A DNA stretch of 59,634 nt from Alphaproteobacteria bacterium (lineage in GTDB: Bacteria > Pseudomonadota > Alphaproteobacteria > M2410), in contig SBGZ01000067.1 in NCBI GenBank assembly GCA_006226415.1, positions 1-59,634 on the forward strand, written 5' to 3'. Made by a program: the position numbers and the translations under genes. The notes beneath the pieces are model-generated. The model was not told the origin of the DNA and ran no database searches. It saw nothing but the letters and a program-made list of their open reading frames with translations. Shown here one piece after another: positions 9,130 through 18,403 of the stretch. Position 1 is the first letter of the stretch. The number at the start of each line of letters is the position of its first letter.

Positions 9130-9729
9130 CTAGTCCATAACGCCAATTTGCTGGGCAAAAGCCGTATAGTCCTTTTCGCCTTCGTGGCGCGCGCCGGAGG
9201 CCTTGCGCTCTTCAAGGGAAACTTCCCGGAGAGTTTGGCGGCGCTGCGCCAGGAGGTCTGGATTGGCCTTGACCCCGGTACCCTCAAGAATGCGGTTCAT
9301 ATAGTTGAACAAGGCACAAACCTGCACCGCGTCAAACAAGGCCTGTTCGTCCCAGCCTGCCGCATAGATTGCCTCGGCATCCGCATCGGTCATCTTCGAG
9401 GGTTCACGGGTGAGCTTACCCACATAGGCAAGCACAGGCTTCATCTTGGGATCAACGCCAGACCCTTTAAGGTCTGTCATCATGTCCTCTAGCACCTGCT
9501 CTTCAATCCCAAACCCTTCGGCAATCACCGTGTGCGCGCCATAGCAAAACGAACAGGCATTAGAGCCGGATACATAGACCGCGATGAGTTCACGCTCCGC
9601 CAAAGTGAAGGGCGAAGGCCCGCGCAAGAGGCGATCGTGATAGTCAATCAGCGGCGGAATGGTGCTCGGAAACTTCTGAAACACATCCGACAGATGGGGT
9701 TGATCTGGAAGATCGGCAAAAAAGGCCAT
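9130..9729 (-). CDS. AhpD-like alkylhydroperoxidase/CMD-fold peroxidase-related protein
   Basis: 199 residues with the AhpD/CMD fold. The redox pair is present: C59-S-F-C62 followed by H66 (ACSFCYGAHT), preceded by the helix LAERELIAVYVSGSN. This is the catalytic signature of AhpD-type and uncharacterised peroxidase-related enzymes. It would reduce peroxides with electrons from a dithiol donor. Start ATG 9729. It runs convergently with the aldo/keto reductase (8 bases between) and is downstream of the serine hydrolase gene by 33 bases, so it may share that transcript. Contrast with the CMD protein at 4311-4844, which lacks the CxxC. Confidence 0.88.
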   Translation of the reverse strand: MAFFADLPDQPHLSDVFQKFPSTIPPLIDYHDRLLRGPSPFTLAERELIAVYVSGSNACSFCYGAHTVIAEGFGIEEQVLEDMMTDLKGSGVDPKMKPVLAYVGKLTREPSKMTDADAEAIYAAGWDEQALFDAVQVCALFNYMNRILEGTGVKANPDLLAQRRQTLREVSLEERKASGARHEGEKDYTAFAQQIGVMD

Positions 9730-9762
9730 GGCAATACCTCGTTAGAGTGACTTGTTCCCTCT

Positions 9763-10920
9763 TTAGAGTGACTTGTAGAGCGCCTTGACGAGGCGCAGCC
9801 CGCGGGCGTCCGCCGCAAGGTTGGCGTTCATCCGGTTCATGACATAGGAGACCCCAAGCCCTTCCACCGGGTCGGCATAGGCAAAGGAGCCGCCCCAGCC
9901 CGAATGCCCAAAGGCTTCCCGGTTCGGGCCATAGATCAGCCGGGCCAAATTGCGCACAAAGCCCCGCCCCCAGGACATCGGTACGCCAAGCACCAAATCC
10001 TTATTGTTGATCTCCTCATGGGTCGCCAGCGCCATCGCCTCCGGCGAGAGCACGTGAACACCATCAAGATCGCCGCCATTGGCAAGCGCTGCATAGACCC
10101 GCGCCGCCCCATGCGCATTGGCCTGACCGCCCGCCGCAGGGATTTCTGCGGCCCGCCAGGCGCGGGTATTGGGCGCGCCGATCATGCCGCCCTGGCCCGC
10201 ATAGGTCTTCTTTTGAATCTCGGTCATATTGCTGTCACCGCCCGACTGCTGGAAACCGACCAGCTCCACCGCCCGGTGATCTTCGCTTTCTGGCAGGCCA
10301 ATATAAAAATCAGCGCCGAGCGGGCCCGCTACCTCTTCTTGAAAAAGCGCGCCGAGGCTCTTTCCGGTCACCCGAAAAACAAGCTCCCCCGCCAGAAAGC
10401 CAAAGGTGATGGCGTGATAGCCCGAGCGCGTGCCAGGCTCCCAAAGCGGCGGCGTATCCGCCAGCCGCTCGGCCATCAGATGCGGTTCATAAAAATCTTC
10501 AACCGTTGAGGCAACACGGGTCGTCGACACGCCCGCCTGGTGCGACAACATTTGGCCCACGGTGATCTTGTCTTTGCCATGGGCGCCAAACTCCGGCCAA
10601 TAGGTGATGACCGGCGCGTCATAGGAAATCTTGCCCTGCTCAACGAGCCGCGCCACCACGATGGCGGCCATGCCTTTCGTGGTCGACCAGACATTGGTCA
10701 GGCTGCGCTCTTCCCAGGGTTGGGTAAGCGCCTTGTCCCCATAGCCACCCCACAGATCAACTACCTTTTTCCCATGCCGATAGACGGCAAAGGAAGCGCC
10801 AACTTCCTGGCCATCGGCGAAGTTCGCTTCGAAGGCTTCCTGCACCGCCTCAAAGCCGGGCGCCACATGTCCATGCAGCGGATAAAAAATGTCCTGTAGA
10901 TCTTCAGACTCAAGCGTCAT
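9763..10920 (-). CDS. serine hydrolase, class C beta-lactamase/EstB-like
   Basis: 385 residues of the beta-lactamase-fold serine hydrolase family (EstB esterases, carboxylesterases, D-aminopeptidases). The S-x-x-K motif is STTK at 79-82, and the second catalytic tyrosine is in GTRSGYHAITFG (Tyr168). HSGWGGSFAYADP near the C-terminus replaces the usual KTG box. No signal peptide is visible, so it is probably cytoplasmic. ATG at 10920; it follows the GPH-family transporter gene by 21 bases. Co-transcription with that transporter suggests that it acts on the imported compound, but this is inference. Confidence 0.88.
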   Translation of the reverse strand: MTLESEDLQDIFYPLHGHVAPGFEAVQEAFEANFADGQEVGASFAVYRHGKKVVDLWGGYGDKALTQPWEERSLTNVWSTTKGMAAIVVARLVEQGKISYDAPVITYWPEFGAHGKDKITVGQMLSHQAGVSTTRVASTVEDFYEPHLMAERLADTPPLWEPGTRSGYHAITFGFLAGELVFRVTGKSLGALFQEEVAGPLGADFYIGLPESEDHRAVELVGFQQSGGDSNMTEIQKKTYAGQGGMIGAPNTRAWRAAEIPAAGGQANAHGAARVYAALANGGDLDGVHVLSPEAMALATHEEINNKDLVLGVPMSWGRGFVRNLARLIYGPNREAFGHSGWGGSFAYADPVEGLGVSYVMNRMNANLAADARGLRLVKALYKSL

Positions 10921-10941
10921 GGGTGTTTCCTTTTCTTCTTA

Positions 10942-12405
10942 TTATTCAACCCCAAGTGGGTCTTGATGCAATTTCTCAGCGGTCGCCTGCGCCTGCGACA
11001 AGCGCACATTTTCAGCATGCCCATCGCGGGTAATTTTGTACTTCTTCAAAACCAGCACCGCACTGCAATAGAACAGCAAAATAAGCGGCACATAGATATA
11101 GATCAAATTATGGAGAACAACTTCAGAGACTTCACCCGGCGTCGATCCTTTTGGAAGTCCAACGACTGTCAAAATGACACCGGCGGACATGACCCCAAGC
11201 CCACTCATAATTTTCCGGGCAAAACTGTCGCCGGCAAAAAACAGCGCTTCAGACCGCCGCCCCGTCGACTTGGCGCTGTCCTCCACAATGTCTGCAATCA
11301 TCGACGAGATTAATGTCGATCCCATGATGATCAGCATGACATCAATCAAACCGTGCAGCATCAAAAGGGGCAACAGCCAATCGCTACCGGGCCCCGGGAA
11401 TAAGCCAAGCAATCTCAACACCACAGGCAAGGGCAGAACCAAAGCACCTGCCAGCCATACGCGGATTGCCACATGTTGCTTGTCACGGCCTCTTGCCACT
11501 ACCGGCGTGAGCATCAGTGCAAAGGCCGCCGACAGAAAATAGACAAGATTGAGAATCCCAATAAGAACCGAAGGCAATTCCCAAAAAAACGTATTGATGT
11601 AGAACACCAGGGACGTATTGATACCGCTCCCGACAGACATCAAGATTGCGCTAATAAAGACAATCAGAAAATTGCGATTCGATAAGGTCTCCAAAAACTG
11701 GCCACCCCAAACCCGCCACCGAAACTCACCCATTGTTGGCGCCGGTTTGAGTTTGGGGATATGGCGATGGGTGCCCAGTGTCGAGACTGTAATCGACAAG
11801 AAAATGATCAGGGACGCAAAGGCACCATAAACCGGCCAGGCCTCTGGATTAAGTTGCCCAAATTCATATTCCTCTGTCTTGCGGAAAAAGACCAGATAGC
11901 CAAGCACAGCAATCGTCAGACCACCCCACCAGCCAAAGAAATACCGAAAGCCGAGAAATGAGGTGCGCTGGTCATAGTCATCGGTAAATTCCGGCACCAG
12001 CGAGGTCGAGGGGATTTCATACATGGTAATGAAGGTTCGCACCATCACGGCCATGACAATCAAATAGAGAAAAGTCTGCCCCTGAGACATACCCTCCGGT
12101 GGCGCCCAGAGAAAATAATAGCTCACAGACACAGGCACCGCGGCAAAATACATGAAAGGGTGACGCCGGCCCCATTTTGAACGCCAATTATCGGAGACAT
12201 GTCCGACAAGAGGATCAGAAACCGCATCGCAGGTCATGACAATAAACATGGCGATGCCAAAGAGGTAGCCATCAAGCCCAACTACCTGTTGATAAAACAG
12301 CAAAAGAAAATAGGAAAAGCCGTTGCTTTTAACGCCATTGGCGACCGCACCAAATCCATAAAGGAGTTTTGTGGACAGACCCGTCGTGTCTGACGTCTTC
12401 GACAT
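10942..12405 (-). CDS. MFS transporter, GPH (glycoside-pentoside-hexuronide) family
   Basis: 487 residues with about twelve hydrophobic segments. The opening KLLYGFGAVANGVKSNGFSYFLLLFYQQ and the DAVSDPLVGHVSDNWRSKWGRRHP loop between helices 2 and 3 are characteristic of MelB-like GPH cation symporters. Homologues import sugars or glycosides with Na+ or H+, but many relatives in alphaproteobacteria carry unknown substrates. ATG at 12405. It is about 125 bases downstream of fdsA on the same strand, too far for a clear operon, and is followed by the serine hydrolase gene. Confidence 0.9.
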   Translation of the reverse strand: MSKTSDTTGLSTKLLYGFGAVANGVKSNGFSYFLLLFYQQVVGLDGYLFGIAMFIVMTCDAVSDPLVGHVSDNWRSKWGRRHPFMYFAAVPVSVSYYFLWAPPEGMSQGQTFLYLIVMAVMVRTFITMYEIPSTSLVPEFTDDYDQRTSFLGFRYFFGWWGGLTIAVLGYLVFFRKTEEYEFGQLNPEAWPVYGAFASLIIFLSITVSTLGTHRHIPKLKPAPTMGEFRWRVWGGQFLETLSNRNFLIVFISAILMSVGSGINTSLVFYINTFFWELPSVLIGILNLVYFLSAAFALMLTPVVARGRDKQHVAIRVWLAGALVLPLPVVLRLLGLFPGPGSDWLLPLLMLHGLIDVMLIIMGSTLISSMIADIVEDSAKSTGRRSEALFFAGDSFARKIMSGLGVMSAGVILTVVGLPKGSTPGEVSEVVLHNLIYIYVPLILLFYCSAVLVLKKYKITRDGHAENVRLSQAQATAEKLHQDPLGVE

Positions 12406-12530
12406 TCAGTTTCCTCCCCAGGAACTTTTAAAGCCCCCAGCAGGAGCTCTTTGTGAAAAGGTGGCACAGTTTCGCATCGGGCAAAAGATTTATCGCCCCA
12501 CAAACCGTCACAAATTTCTGTGATCCGGCC

Positions 12531-15368
12531 CTACTCCGCCGGAACCGACACCTTGCGCCGCGCCCGTGTCTGCCGGTCATGCTCTTCCTGCCAGGCCGAA
12601 CGGTGGTTGGAAAGCCCCACTTCCACAGCGGTCACCTTGTATTCCGGACAGCTGGTCGCCCAGTCTGAATATTCAGTTGTCACAACATTGGCGCCGGTCT
12701 CCGGCATATGGAAGGTGGTATAGACCACACCCGGCTGCATGCGATCGGATATCACGGCCCGCAAAGTCGTCTCGCCCTTGCGGCTTTTTAAGGAGACAAG
12801 GTCGCCTGTGTTAATGCCGCGCATTTCAGCATCGCTCTCATGAATTTCCAGCACGTCTTCTTCATGCCAGAGATTATTGGCGGTGCGGCGCGTCTGCGCG
12901 CCCACATTATACTGGCTAAGGATGCGTCCCGTGGTGAGGATGAGCGGAAACTTGGCGTTTGTGCGCTCTTCCGTCGGCACAAATTCTGTGATCTGAAAAG
13001 CACCCTTGCCGCGCACGAAGCCGCCCACATGCATGGTCGGCGTGCCCAGGGGCGCCGCGTCATTGCAGGGCCACTGTACCGAGCCATGTGCGTCCAGAAA
13101 GTCAAAGCTCACATGGGCAAAGGTCGGCGTCAGTGCCGCAATCTCATCCATGATTTCTGAGGCATGGGCATAGTTCATGGGATAACCCATGGCCTGGGCG
13201 AGCTTTTGCGTCACCTGCCATTCGGCAAGGCCGGTCACCGGCGGCATCACTTCACGCACCCGGTTGATGCGCCGCTCCGCGTTGATAAAAGTGCCGTCCT
13301 TTTCAAGGAAACTTGTGCCGGGCAAAAACACATGGGCAAACATCGCCGTCTCATTCAGAAAGAGATCCTGCACGATGACGCAGTCCATGTTCAAAAGCGC
13401 TTCTTCTACATGGTGCGTATTGGGATCCGACTGAGCAATGTCCTCACCTTGAATGTAGATGCCCTTGAAGGTGCCAAGCGCGGCTTCATCCAGCATCTTG
13501 GGGATGCGGAACCCGGGCTCTGCATCCAGCTTCAAGCCCCAGGCGGCTTCAAAAGTGCCGCGCACCTCATCATCGCCCACGGGCCGATAACCCGGAAGCT
13601 CATGCGGAAAGCTTCCCATGTCACAGGAGCCTTGCACATTGTTCTGCCCGCGCATCGGGTTCACCCCCGTGCCTTCAAAGCCGATATTGCCGGTCGCCAT
13701 GGCCAGATTGGCAAGGCCCATCACCATGGTCGAGCCCTGACTGTGTTCGGTCACCCCGAGACCGTAGTAAATGGCCGCATGTCCGCCCGTAGCATAAAGC
13801 CGCGCCGCCGCACGGATCATCTCAGGCGCCACACCTATCTGTGGCCCCACGGTCTCAGGCCTGTTCTCATCCTTCAGGATAAATTCTTTCCAGGCCGCGA
13901 ACATCTCAAGGTCACAGCGCTCGCGAATATAGTCATCCGCGGTGAGACCTTCGCTCACCACCACATGGGCCATGGCATTAATGAGCGCCACATTGCCGCC
14001 GGGCTTTAAGGGAAGGTGATAGTCGGCTTCAACATGCGGGCTCCTGACCAGATCGATCTTGCGCGGATCGGCAACAATTAACCTCGCGCCGCGGCGCAGA
14101 CGCCGCTTCATTTGGGAGGCGAAGACCGGATGCGCATCGGGCGGGTTCGAGCCAATGACAAAGATGACATCCGCCTTTTCAACACTGTCGAAATTTTGCG
14201 TGCCTGCCGATGTGCCCAATGTCTGCTTCAGACCATAACCTGTTGGCGAATGGCAAACCCGTGCGCAGGTATCCACATTGTTGTTCTGGAAGGCGGCCCG
14301 CACCAGCTTTTGCACCGCATAAACCTCTTCATTGGTGCAGCGCGAAGAGGTGATGCCGCCGATAGCCTTGCGGCCATGTTTTTCCTGAATGTCTTTAAGC
14401 CGCGCAGCGGCAAATTCGATGGCCTCCTCCCAGGAAACCTGGCGCCAGGGCTCGTCAACCCCCTCGCGGATCATCGGCTGGGTGATGCGATCCTTGTGGG
14501 TCGCATAGCCCCAGGCAAAGCGGCCTTTAACACAGGAATGACCATGGTTGGCCCCGCCATCTTTATCCGGACGCATGCGCACCACTTGCGTGCCCTTCAT
14601 CTCGGCGATGAACGAACACCCCACCCCGCAATAGGCACAGGTCGTGCGCACAGAATGTTCCGGCTGCCCATGATCGATGATTGAGTTTTCAACCAGCGTG
14701 GCCGTAGGGCAGGCCTCGACGCAGGCACCGCAGGACACACATTCAGATGCGAAGAAATTGCCAAGCTCGCCCGCCGCCACCCGCGACCCGAAGCCCCGAC
14801 CCGAGATCGTCAGCGCGAGCGTACCCTGCACTTCATCGCAGGCCCGTACGCAGCGCGAACAGACAATGCATTTGGAAGGGTCATAGGTGAAATAGGGATT
14901 GCTCTCATCTTTGGGGGCGCTCAGATGATTCGCGCCGTCAAAGCCGTAACGCACCTCGCGCAAACCCACCTCGCCCGCCATGTCCTGCAGCTCGCAGTCC
15001 CCATTGGCCGCGCAGGTAAGGCAGTCCAGCGGATGGTCGGAGATGTAAAGCTCCATGACCCCGCGCCGAAGCTTGGCAAGCCGCGGCGTTTGGGTCGAGA
15101 CCTCCATGCCTTCCTCCGCCAATGTGGTGCAGGAAGAAGGCGTGCCCTTGCGCCCGTCAATTTCGACGAGACACAAGCGGCACGACCCGAAGGCATTGAG
15201 CATATCGGTCGCGCAGACTTTTGGGATTTTGACGCCTGCTTCGGCCGCCGCTCGCATGATCGAGGTGCCTTTGGGAACCGATACCGAACGCCCATCAACA
15301 GTGAGCGTGACCGTCTCGTCGCCGCTGCCCCTCTTCGTGCCAAAATCATCTTGTCTGACCAGGGTCAT
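12531..15368 (-). CDS. fdsA: NAD-dependent formate dehydrogenase alpha subunit (molybdopterin, FdsA-like)
   Basis: 945 residues, the size of FdsA-type formate dehydrogenase alpha subunits. Domains in order: an N-terminal [2Fe-2S] NuoG-like domain (C52, C63, C66, C80); an H112-x3-C-x2-C-x5-C cluster site; a two-cluster ferredoxin domain (C167-C177 and C210-C220); a [4Fe-4S] site (C244, C247, C251, C279); then the bis-MGD domain with Cys372 in RVCHSPTG as the metal ligand, and a C-terminal molybdopterin dinucleotide-binding domain. It oxidises formate to CO2 in the cytoplasm. Having Cys rather than selenocysteine at the metal is usual for this group. ATG 15368; five bases separate it from fdsGB. 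No delta-subunit gene follows. Tungsten instead of molybdenum cannot be excluded. Confidence 0.95.
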   Translation of the reverse strand: MTLVRQDDFGTKRGSGDETVTLTVDGRSVSVPKGTSIMRAAAEAGVKIPKVCATDMLNAFGSCRLCLVEIDGRKGTPSSCTTLAEEGMEVSTQTPRLAKLRRGVMELYISDHPLDCLTCAANGDCELQDMAGEVGLREVRYGFDGANHLSAPKDESNPYFTYDPSKCIVCSRCVRACDEVQGTLALTISGRGFGSRVAAGELGNFFASECVSCGACVEACPTATLVENSIIDHGQPEHSVRTTCAYCGVGCSFIAEMKGTQVVRMRPDKDGGANHGHSCVKGRFAWGYATHKDRITQPMIREGVDEPWRQVSWEEAIEFAAARLKDIQEKHGRKAIGGITSSRCTNEEVYAVQKLVRAAFQNNNVDTCARVCHSPTGYGLKQTLGTSAGTQNFDSVEKADVIFVIGSNPPDAHPVFASQMKRRLRRGARLIVADPRKIDLVRSPHVEADYHLPLKPGGNVALINAMAHVVVSEGLTADDYIRERCDLEMFAAWKEFILKDENRPETVGPQIGVAPEMIRAAARLYATGGHAAIYYGLGVTEHSQGSTMVMGLANLAMATGNIGFEGTGVNPMRGQNNVQGSCDMGSFPHELPGYRPVGDDEVRGTFEAAWGLKLDAEPGFRIPKMLDEAALGTFKGIYIQGEDIAQSDPNTHHVEEALLNMDCVIVQDLFLNETAMFAHVFLPGTSFLEKDGTFINAERRINRVREVMPPVTGLAEWQVTQKLAQAMGYPMNYAHASEIMDEIAALTPTFAHVSFDFLDAHGSVQWPCNDAAPLGTPTMHVGGFVRGKGAFQITEFVPTEERTNAKFPLILTTGRILSQYNVGAQTRRTANNLWHEEDVLEIHESDAEMRGINTGDLVSLKSRKGETTLRAVISDRMQPGVVYTTFHMPETGANVVTTEYSDWATSCPEYKVTAVEVGLSNHRSAWQEEHDRQTRARRKVSVPAE

Positions 15369-15373
15369 ATCTC

Positions 15374-17413
15374 TTACTCCGCCGCGTCTTGGCGTTTGCG
15401 GAAATCCTCCGGGAAATGCCTGAGCGCACTTTTCACCGGCAAAGGCGTCAAACCGCCCATGGCGCAGAGTGATCCATCTTCCATCGTTTCCAGAAGATCT
15501 TCAAGCAACGCCTGATTGCTTTCGGTCAAACCGCCTTTGAGAATATCATCAATCACCTCGACCCCGCGCACAGAGCCAATCCGGCAGGGGGTGCACTTAC
15601 CGCAGCTTTCAAGCGCGCAAAATTCCATGGCGAACCGCGCCTGCGCGCCCATATCCACCGTGTCGTCAAAAACCACAATGCCGCCATGACCCAGAAGGCC
15701 GCCCGCCTCCGCCAGCGCTTCATAGTCAAGCGGCAGGTCCAGCGCGGATGATGGAAGATAGGCGCCAAGCGGACCGCCGATCTGCAGCGCCCGGATCGGA
15801 CGACCCGACCGGGTGCCACCCCCATAGCCCTCAACCAGCTCTCGCAAGGTGATGCCAAAAGGCACTTCCACCACGCCGCCGCGCTTGACGTTGCCCGCAA
15901 GCTGCACCGGCAGCGTGCCTTTTGACCGGCCCATGCCTTTCGCTGCATAGGCCTCCGCCCCTTGGCACAAGATCTCAGGCACAGAGGCCAGCGTTATCAC
16001 ATTGTTGACCAGCGTCGGCGCGCCAAAAAGGCCTTGCACAGCTGGCAGCGGCGGCTTGGCGCGCACCTGCCCACGCTTGCCTTCAAGGCTTTCAAGCAGA
16101 GCCGTCTCTTCGCCGCAAACATAAGAGCCCGCACCGATCCGAAGCGTGATGTCAAAATCAAATCCGGTGCCGGCAATATTTTTGCCGAGCCACCCTGCTT
16201 CGCGCGCGGTTTCCAAAGCCCTTGTCAGAACCTTTTCCGTCACCGGGTATTCTGAACGCAAATAAACAAAGCCGTGAGAAGCGCCTGTGGCGTAAGCGGC
16301 AATCGCCATGCCTTCCATGAGCGTAAAGGGATCTCCCTCCATCAACACGCGGTCAGAGAAGGTGCCGCTGTCGCCCTCGTCCGCATTGCAGACAACAAAT
16401 TTTTCATCTGACCGTTGATCCAGCACCGTCTGCCATTTGATCCCCGCCGGGAACCCGGCACCGCCCCGTCCGCGCAGGCCTGACGCCTGGATCACATCCA
16501 CGATCTCTTGCGGCGCCATCGCCAAAGCGCGCTTTAGTCCCGTAAATCCGCCCGAGGCTTCAAAGTCTTTTAGAGACAATGGGTCAACCACCCCGCAGCG
16601 TTTGAGCGATTGCCGGTCTTGACCTTTGAACCAGTCAAGCTCATCCGGACTTCCAACCTGGAGCGGATGCGCCGCGCCGGTCAGAAATCCACTGTCAAAA
16701 AGCGCGGCCACATCTGCGCCGCCCACCGGCCCATAGGCAATCCGCTTTCCCGCCACCTCGATCTCGACGAGAGGCTCCAGCCAATGCGCCCCGCGCGAGC
16801 CCGTGCGCACCAGATCAATGTCAATGCCGCGCGTTGCAGCTTCTTTTACGAGATTTCGGGCCACCTCTTCGGCGCCTTGCGCCAAGGCGCTCGTTTCATA
16901 GGGCACAAAGACCTTCGCGCCCTTGCCACCTGAGACCCCGTCACTGACTACTACCTCCTCGGCGATCAGGCTTTCAAAGCGATCTGAAGTAACGGCACCA
17001 TAAATCCGGCCACCTTGCTCAATCGAGGGTCCACAGGCACAATTGCCAAGGCAATAGACAGCTTCCAGCGTCACCGCGCGATCGGGTGTGGTCTCTCCAA
17101 AGGAAATGCCAAGCTTTCGCTGGGCATGAGCCGCCAGATCCCGCGCGCCAACCGCCTGACAGGCTTCTCCCTGGCAGATCCGCACAGACTTTCGCCCGCG
17201 TGGGGTATCATGAAGGTCATGGTAAAAAGAGAGCGTGCCAAAAACTTCGGCCCGCGACAAATTAAAGGCATCCGCAATATCGCCGACCCATTCACGCGGC
17301 ACATATCCCTTCACCTTCTGTAGCGCCTGCAGCGCCGGTAAAAGCCCGCCCCGCTCTTTTACAAACGGCGCCAGAAGTTCATCAAGGTCAGCTTTGCCAA
17401 TGGCTCCGGTCAA
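15374..17413 (-). CDS. formate dehydrogenase gamma-beta fusion (NuoE + NuoF domains)
   Basis: 679 residues combining two normally separate subunits. Residues 1-155 are a NuoE/FdsG-like thioredoxin-fold [2Fe-2S] domain (C80, C85, C121, C125). The remainder is NuoF/FdsB-like: an FMN/NADH-binding GRGGAGFPAG at 315-324, then a [4Fe-4S] site C604-x2-C607-x2-C610 plus C650. It takes electrons from the alpha subunit and reduces NAD+. A comparable fusion is known in Methylorubrum FDH1. The only plausible start is TTG 17413, which overlaps the fdhD stop (TTGA), with AAAGGG upstream. There is no ATG before the NuoE domain. Confidence 0.92.
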   Translation of the reverse strand: MTGAIGKADLDELLAPFVKERGGLLPALQALQKVKGYVPREWVGDIADAFNLSRAEVFGTLSFYHDLHDTPRGRKSVRICQGEACQAVGARDLAAHAQRKLGISFGETTPDRAVTLEAVYCLGNCACGPSIEQGGRIYGAVTSDRFESLIAEEVVVSDGVSGGKGAKVFVPYETSALAQGAEEVARNLVKEAATRGIDIDLVRTGSRGAHWLEPLVEIEVAGKRIAYGPVGGADVAALFDSGFLTGAAHPLQVGSPDELDWFKGQDRQSLKRCGVVDPLSLKDFEASGGFTGLKRALAMAPQEIVDVIQASGLRGRGGAGFPAGIKWQTVLDQRSDEKFVVCNADEGDSGTFSDRVLMEGDPFTLMEGMAIAAYATGASHGFVYLRSEYPVTEKVLTRALETAREAGWLGKNIAGTGFDFDITLRIGAGSYVCGEETALLESLEGKRGQVRAKPPLPAVQGLFGAPTLVNNVITLASVPEILCQGAEAYAAKGMGRSKGTLPVQLAGNVKRGGVVEVPFGITLRELVEGYGGGTRSGRPIRALQIGGPLGAYLPSSALDLPLDYEALAEAGGLLGHGGIVVFDDTVDMGAQARFAMEFCALESCGKCTPCRIGSVRGVEVIDDILKGGLTESNQALLEDLLETMEDGSLCAMGGLTPLPVKSALRHFPEDFRKRQDAAE

Positions 17414-18240
17414 CAGATCACCCTTTCGCCCGGATTGTTGTAGATGAGCATACTATCCTCACGCGCCACACATGCAAGCGCCAGCCCTGCCGCGCGCGCC
17501 ATTTCAAGGGCCAGTCCCGTGGGCGCGGAAACAGTCACCATCAGGCCAAACCCGGCGACAACTGCCTTTTGAACGAGTTCCACAGAGCACCGGCTCGTCA
17601 GCAATAAAAAGCCCGCTTGAGGCGCAATGCCTTTCCGGGCCAGATGACCGATAAGTTTATCAAGCGCGTTGTGACGACCAATATCCTCCCGAAGCGCCAA
17701 TATATCGCCCTCCGTCGAGACAAACGCCGCGCCGTGCACAGAGCGGGTCAGCGCGTTGAGCACTTGTTCGCCTCGCAGCGCCGACAGCGCTTTAAAGATG
17801 ACCTCCTGCGGGACCGACACCTCGGCGCCCACCTTTGGCAAGGCGCGCATCGCCTCTTCAAGCTCAATGACACCGCAGATCCCGCAGCCCGATTGCCCCG
17901 GCAAATTGCGCCGACGCGCAAGCACTCTTTCAAAATTTTCTTTCGAAATCTCCGTCTGTGCCAACAGACCTTGCGCGCTCTCGACGATCTCAAGCGAGAG
18001 GATGTCCTCCGCCCTGTCGATAATCCCTTCGCTGAGCGAAAAGCCGGTAACAAAGTCCGCCACATCCAGGGGGCTCATAAACATGACCACATGCGCAACC
18101 CCATTATAAGAAAGAGCGACAGCCGTTTCCGCTGCCACATCGCGCGCGACCTGCCGTGAGAGTTCTCGGCCGATTTCCAGCGGCGCATCCCTCTTTGTCG
18201 GTTTAAAACGGGTCAATACCGGTTCTTTCCTAAAAGCCAC
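17410..18240 (-). CDS. fdhD: formate dehydrogenase accessory sulfurtransferase
   Basis: 276 residues of the FdhD family. FdhD moves sulfur from the IscS desulfurase to the bis-MGD cofactor and is required for active formate dehydrogenase. The essential pair C119-G-I-C122 (SGCGICG) is present, and LLLTSRCSVELVQKAVVAG and REDIGRHNALDKLIG are conserved segments. I use GTG 18240 as start because the family homology begins within the first twenty residues and no ATG is available there. It is the first gene of the fdhD-fdsGB-fdsA unit and diverges from npdG; the 163-base gap holds the promoters. Confidence 0.93.
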   Translation of the reverse strand: MAFRKEPVLTRFKPTKRDAPLEIGRELSRQVARDVAAETAVALSYNGVAHVVMFMSPLDVADFVTGFSLSEGIIDRAEDILSLEIVESAQGLLAQTEISKENFERVLARRRNLPGQSGCGICGVIELEEAMRALPKVGAEVSVPQEVIFKALSALRGEQVLNALTRSVHGAAFVSTEGDILALREDIGRHNALDKLIGHLARKGIAPQAGFLLLTSRCSVELVQKAVVAGFGLMVTVSAPTGLALEMARAAGLALACVAREDSMLIYNNPGERVIC

Positions 18241-18403
18241 CTATCTCACATTCACTCAAAAGCCCCGGCCCTGTCAAACGCCAGGCGAAGCACGCCTTGA
18301 CGCGCTGCCAGGCAACTTTGGCTTTGAGAACATATTGACCATTTGCCCGCCGATGTGTCATGCCCATGAGGTCAGGCCAGTCCCAAAAACAAGGAAACCT
18401 CCC

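Noticed and set aside
12508-12523. TCACA-N6-TGTGA dyad as a CRP site
   Set aside because: The half-sites are in the opposite order from a CRP box (TGTGA-N6-TCACA).
13164-14009. 281-codon plus-strand frame within fdsA
   Set aside because: Antisense to a well-conserved enzyme region.
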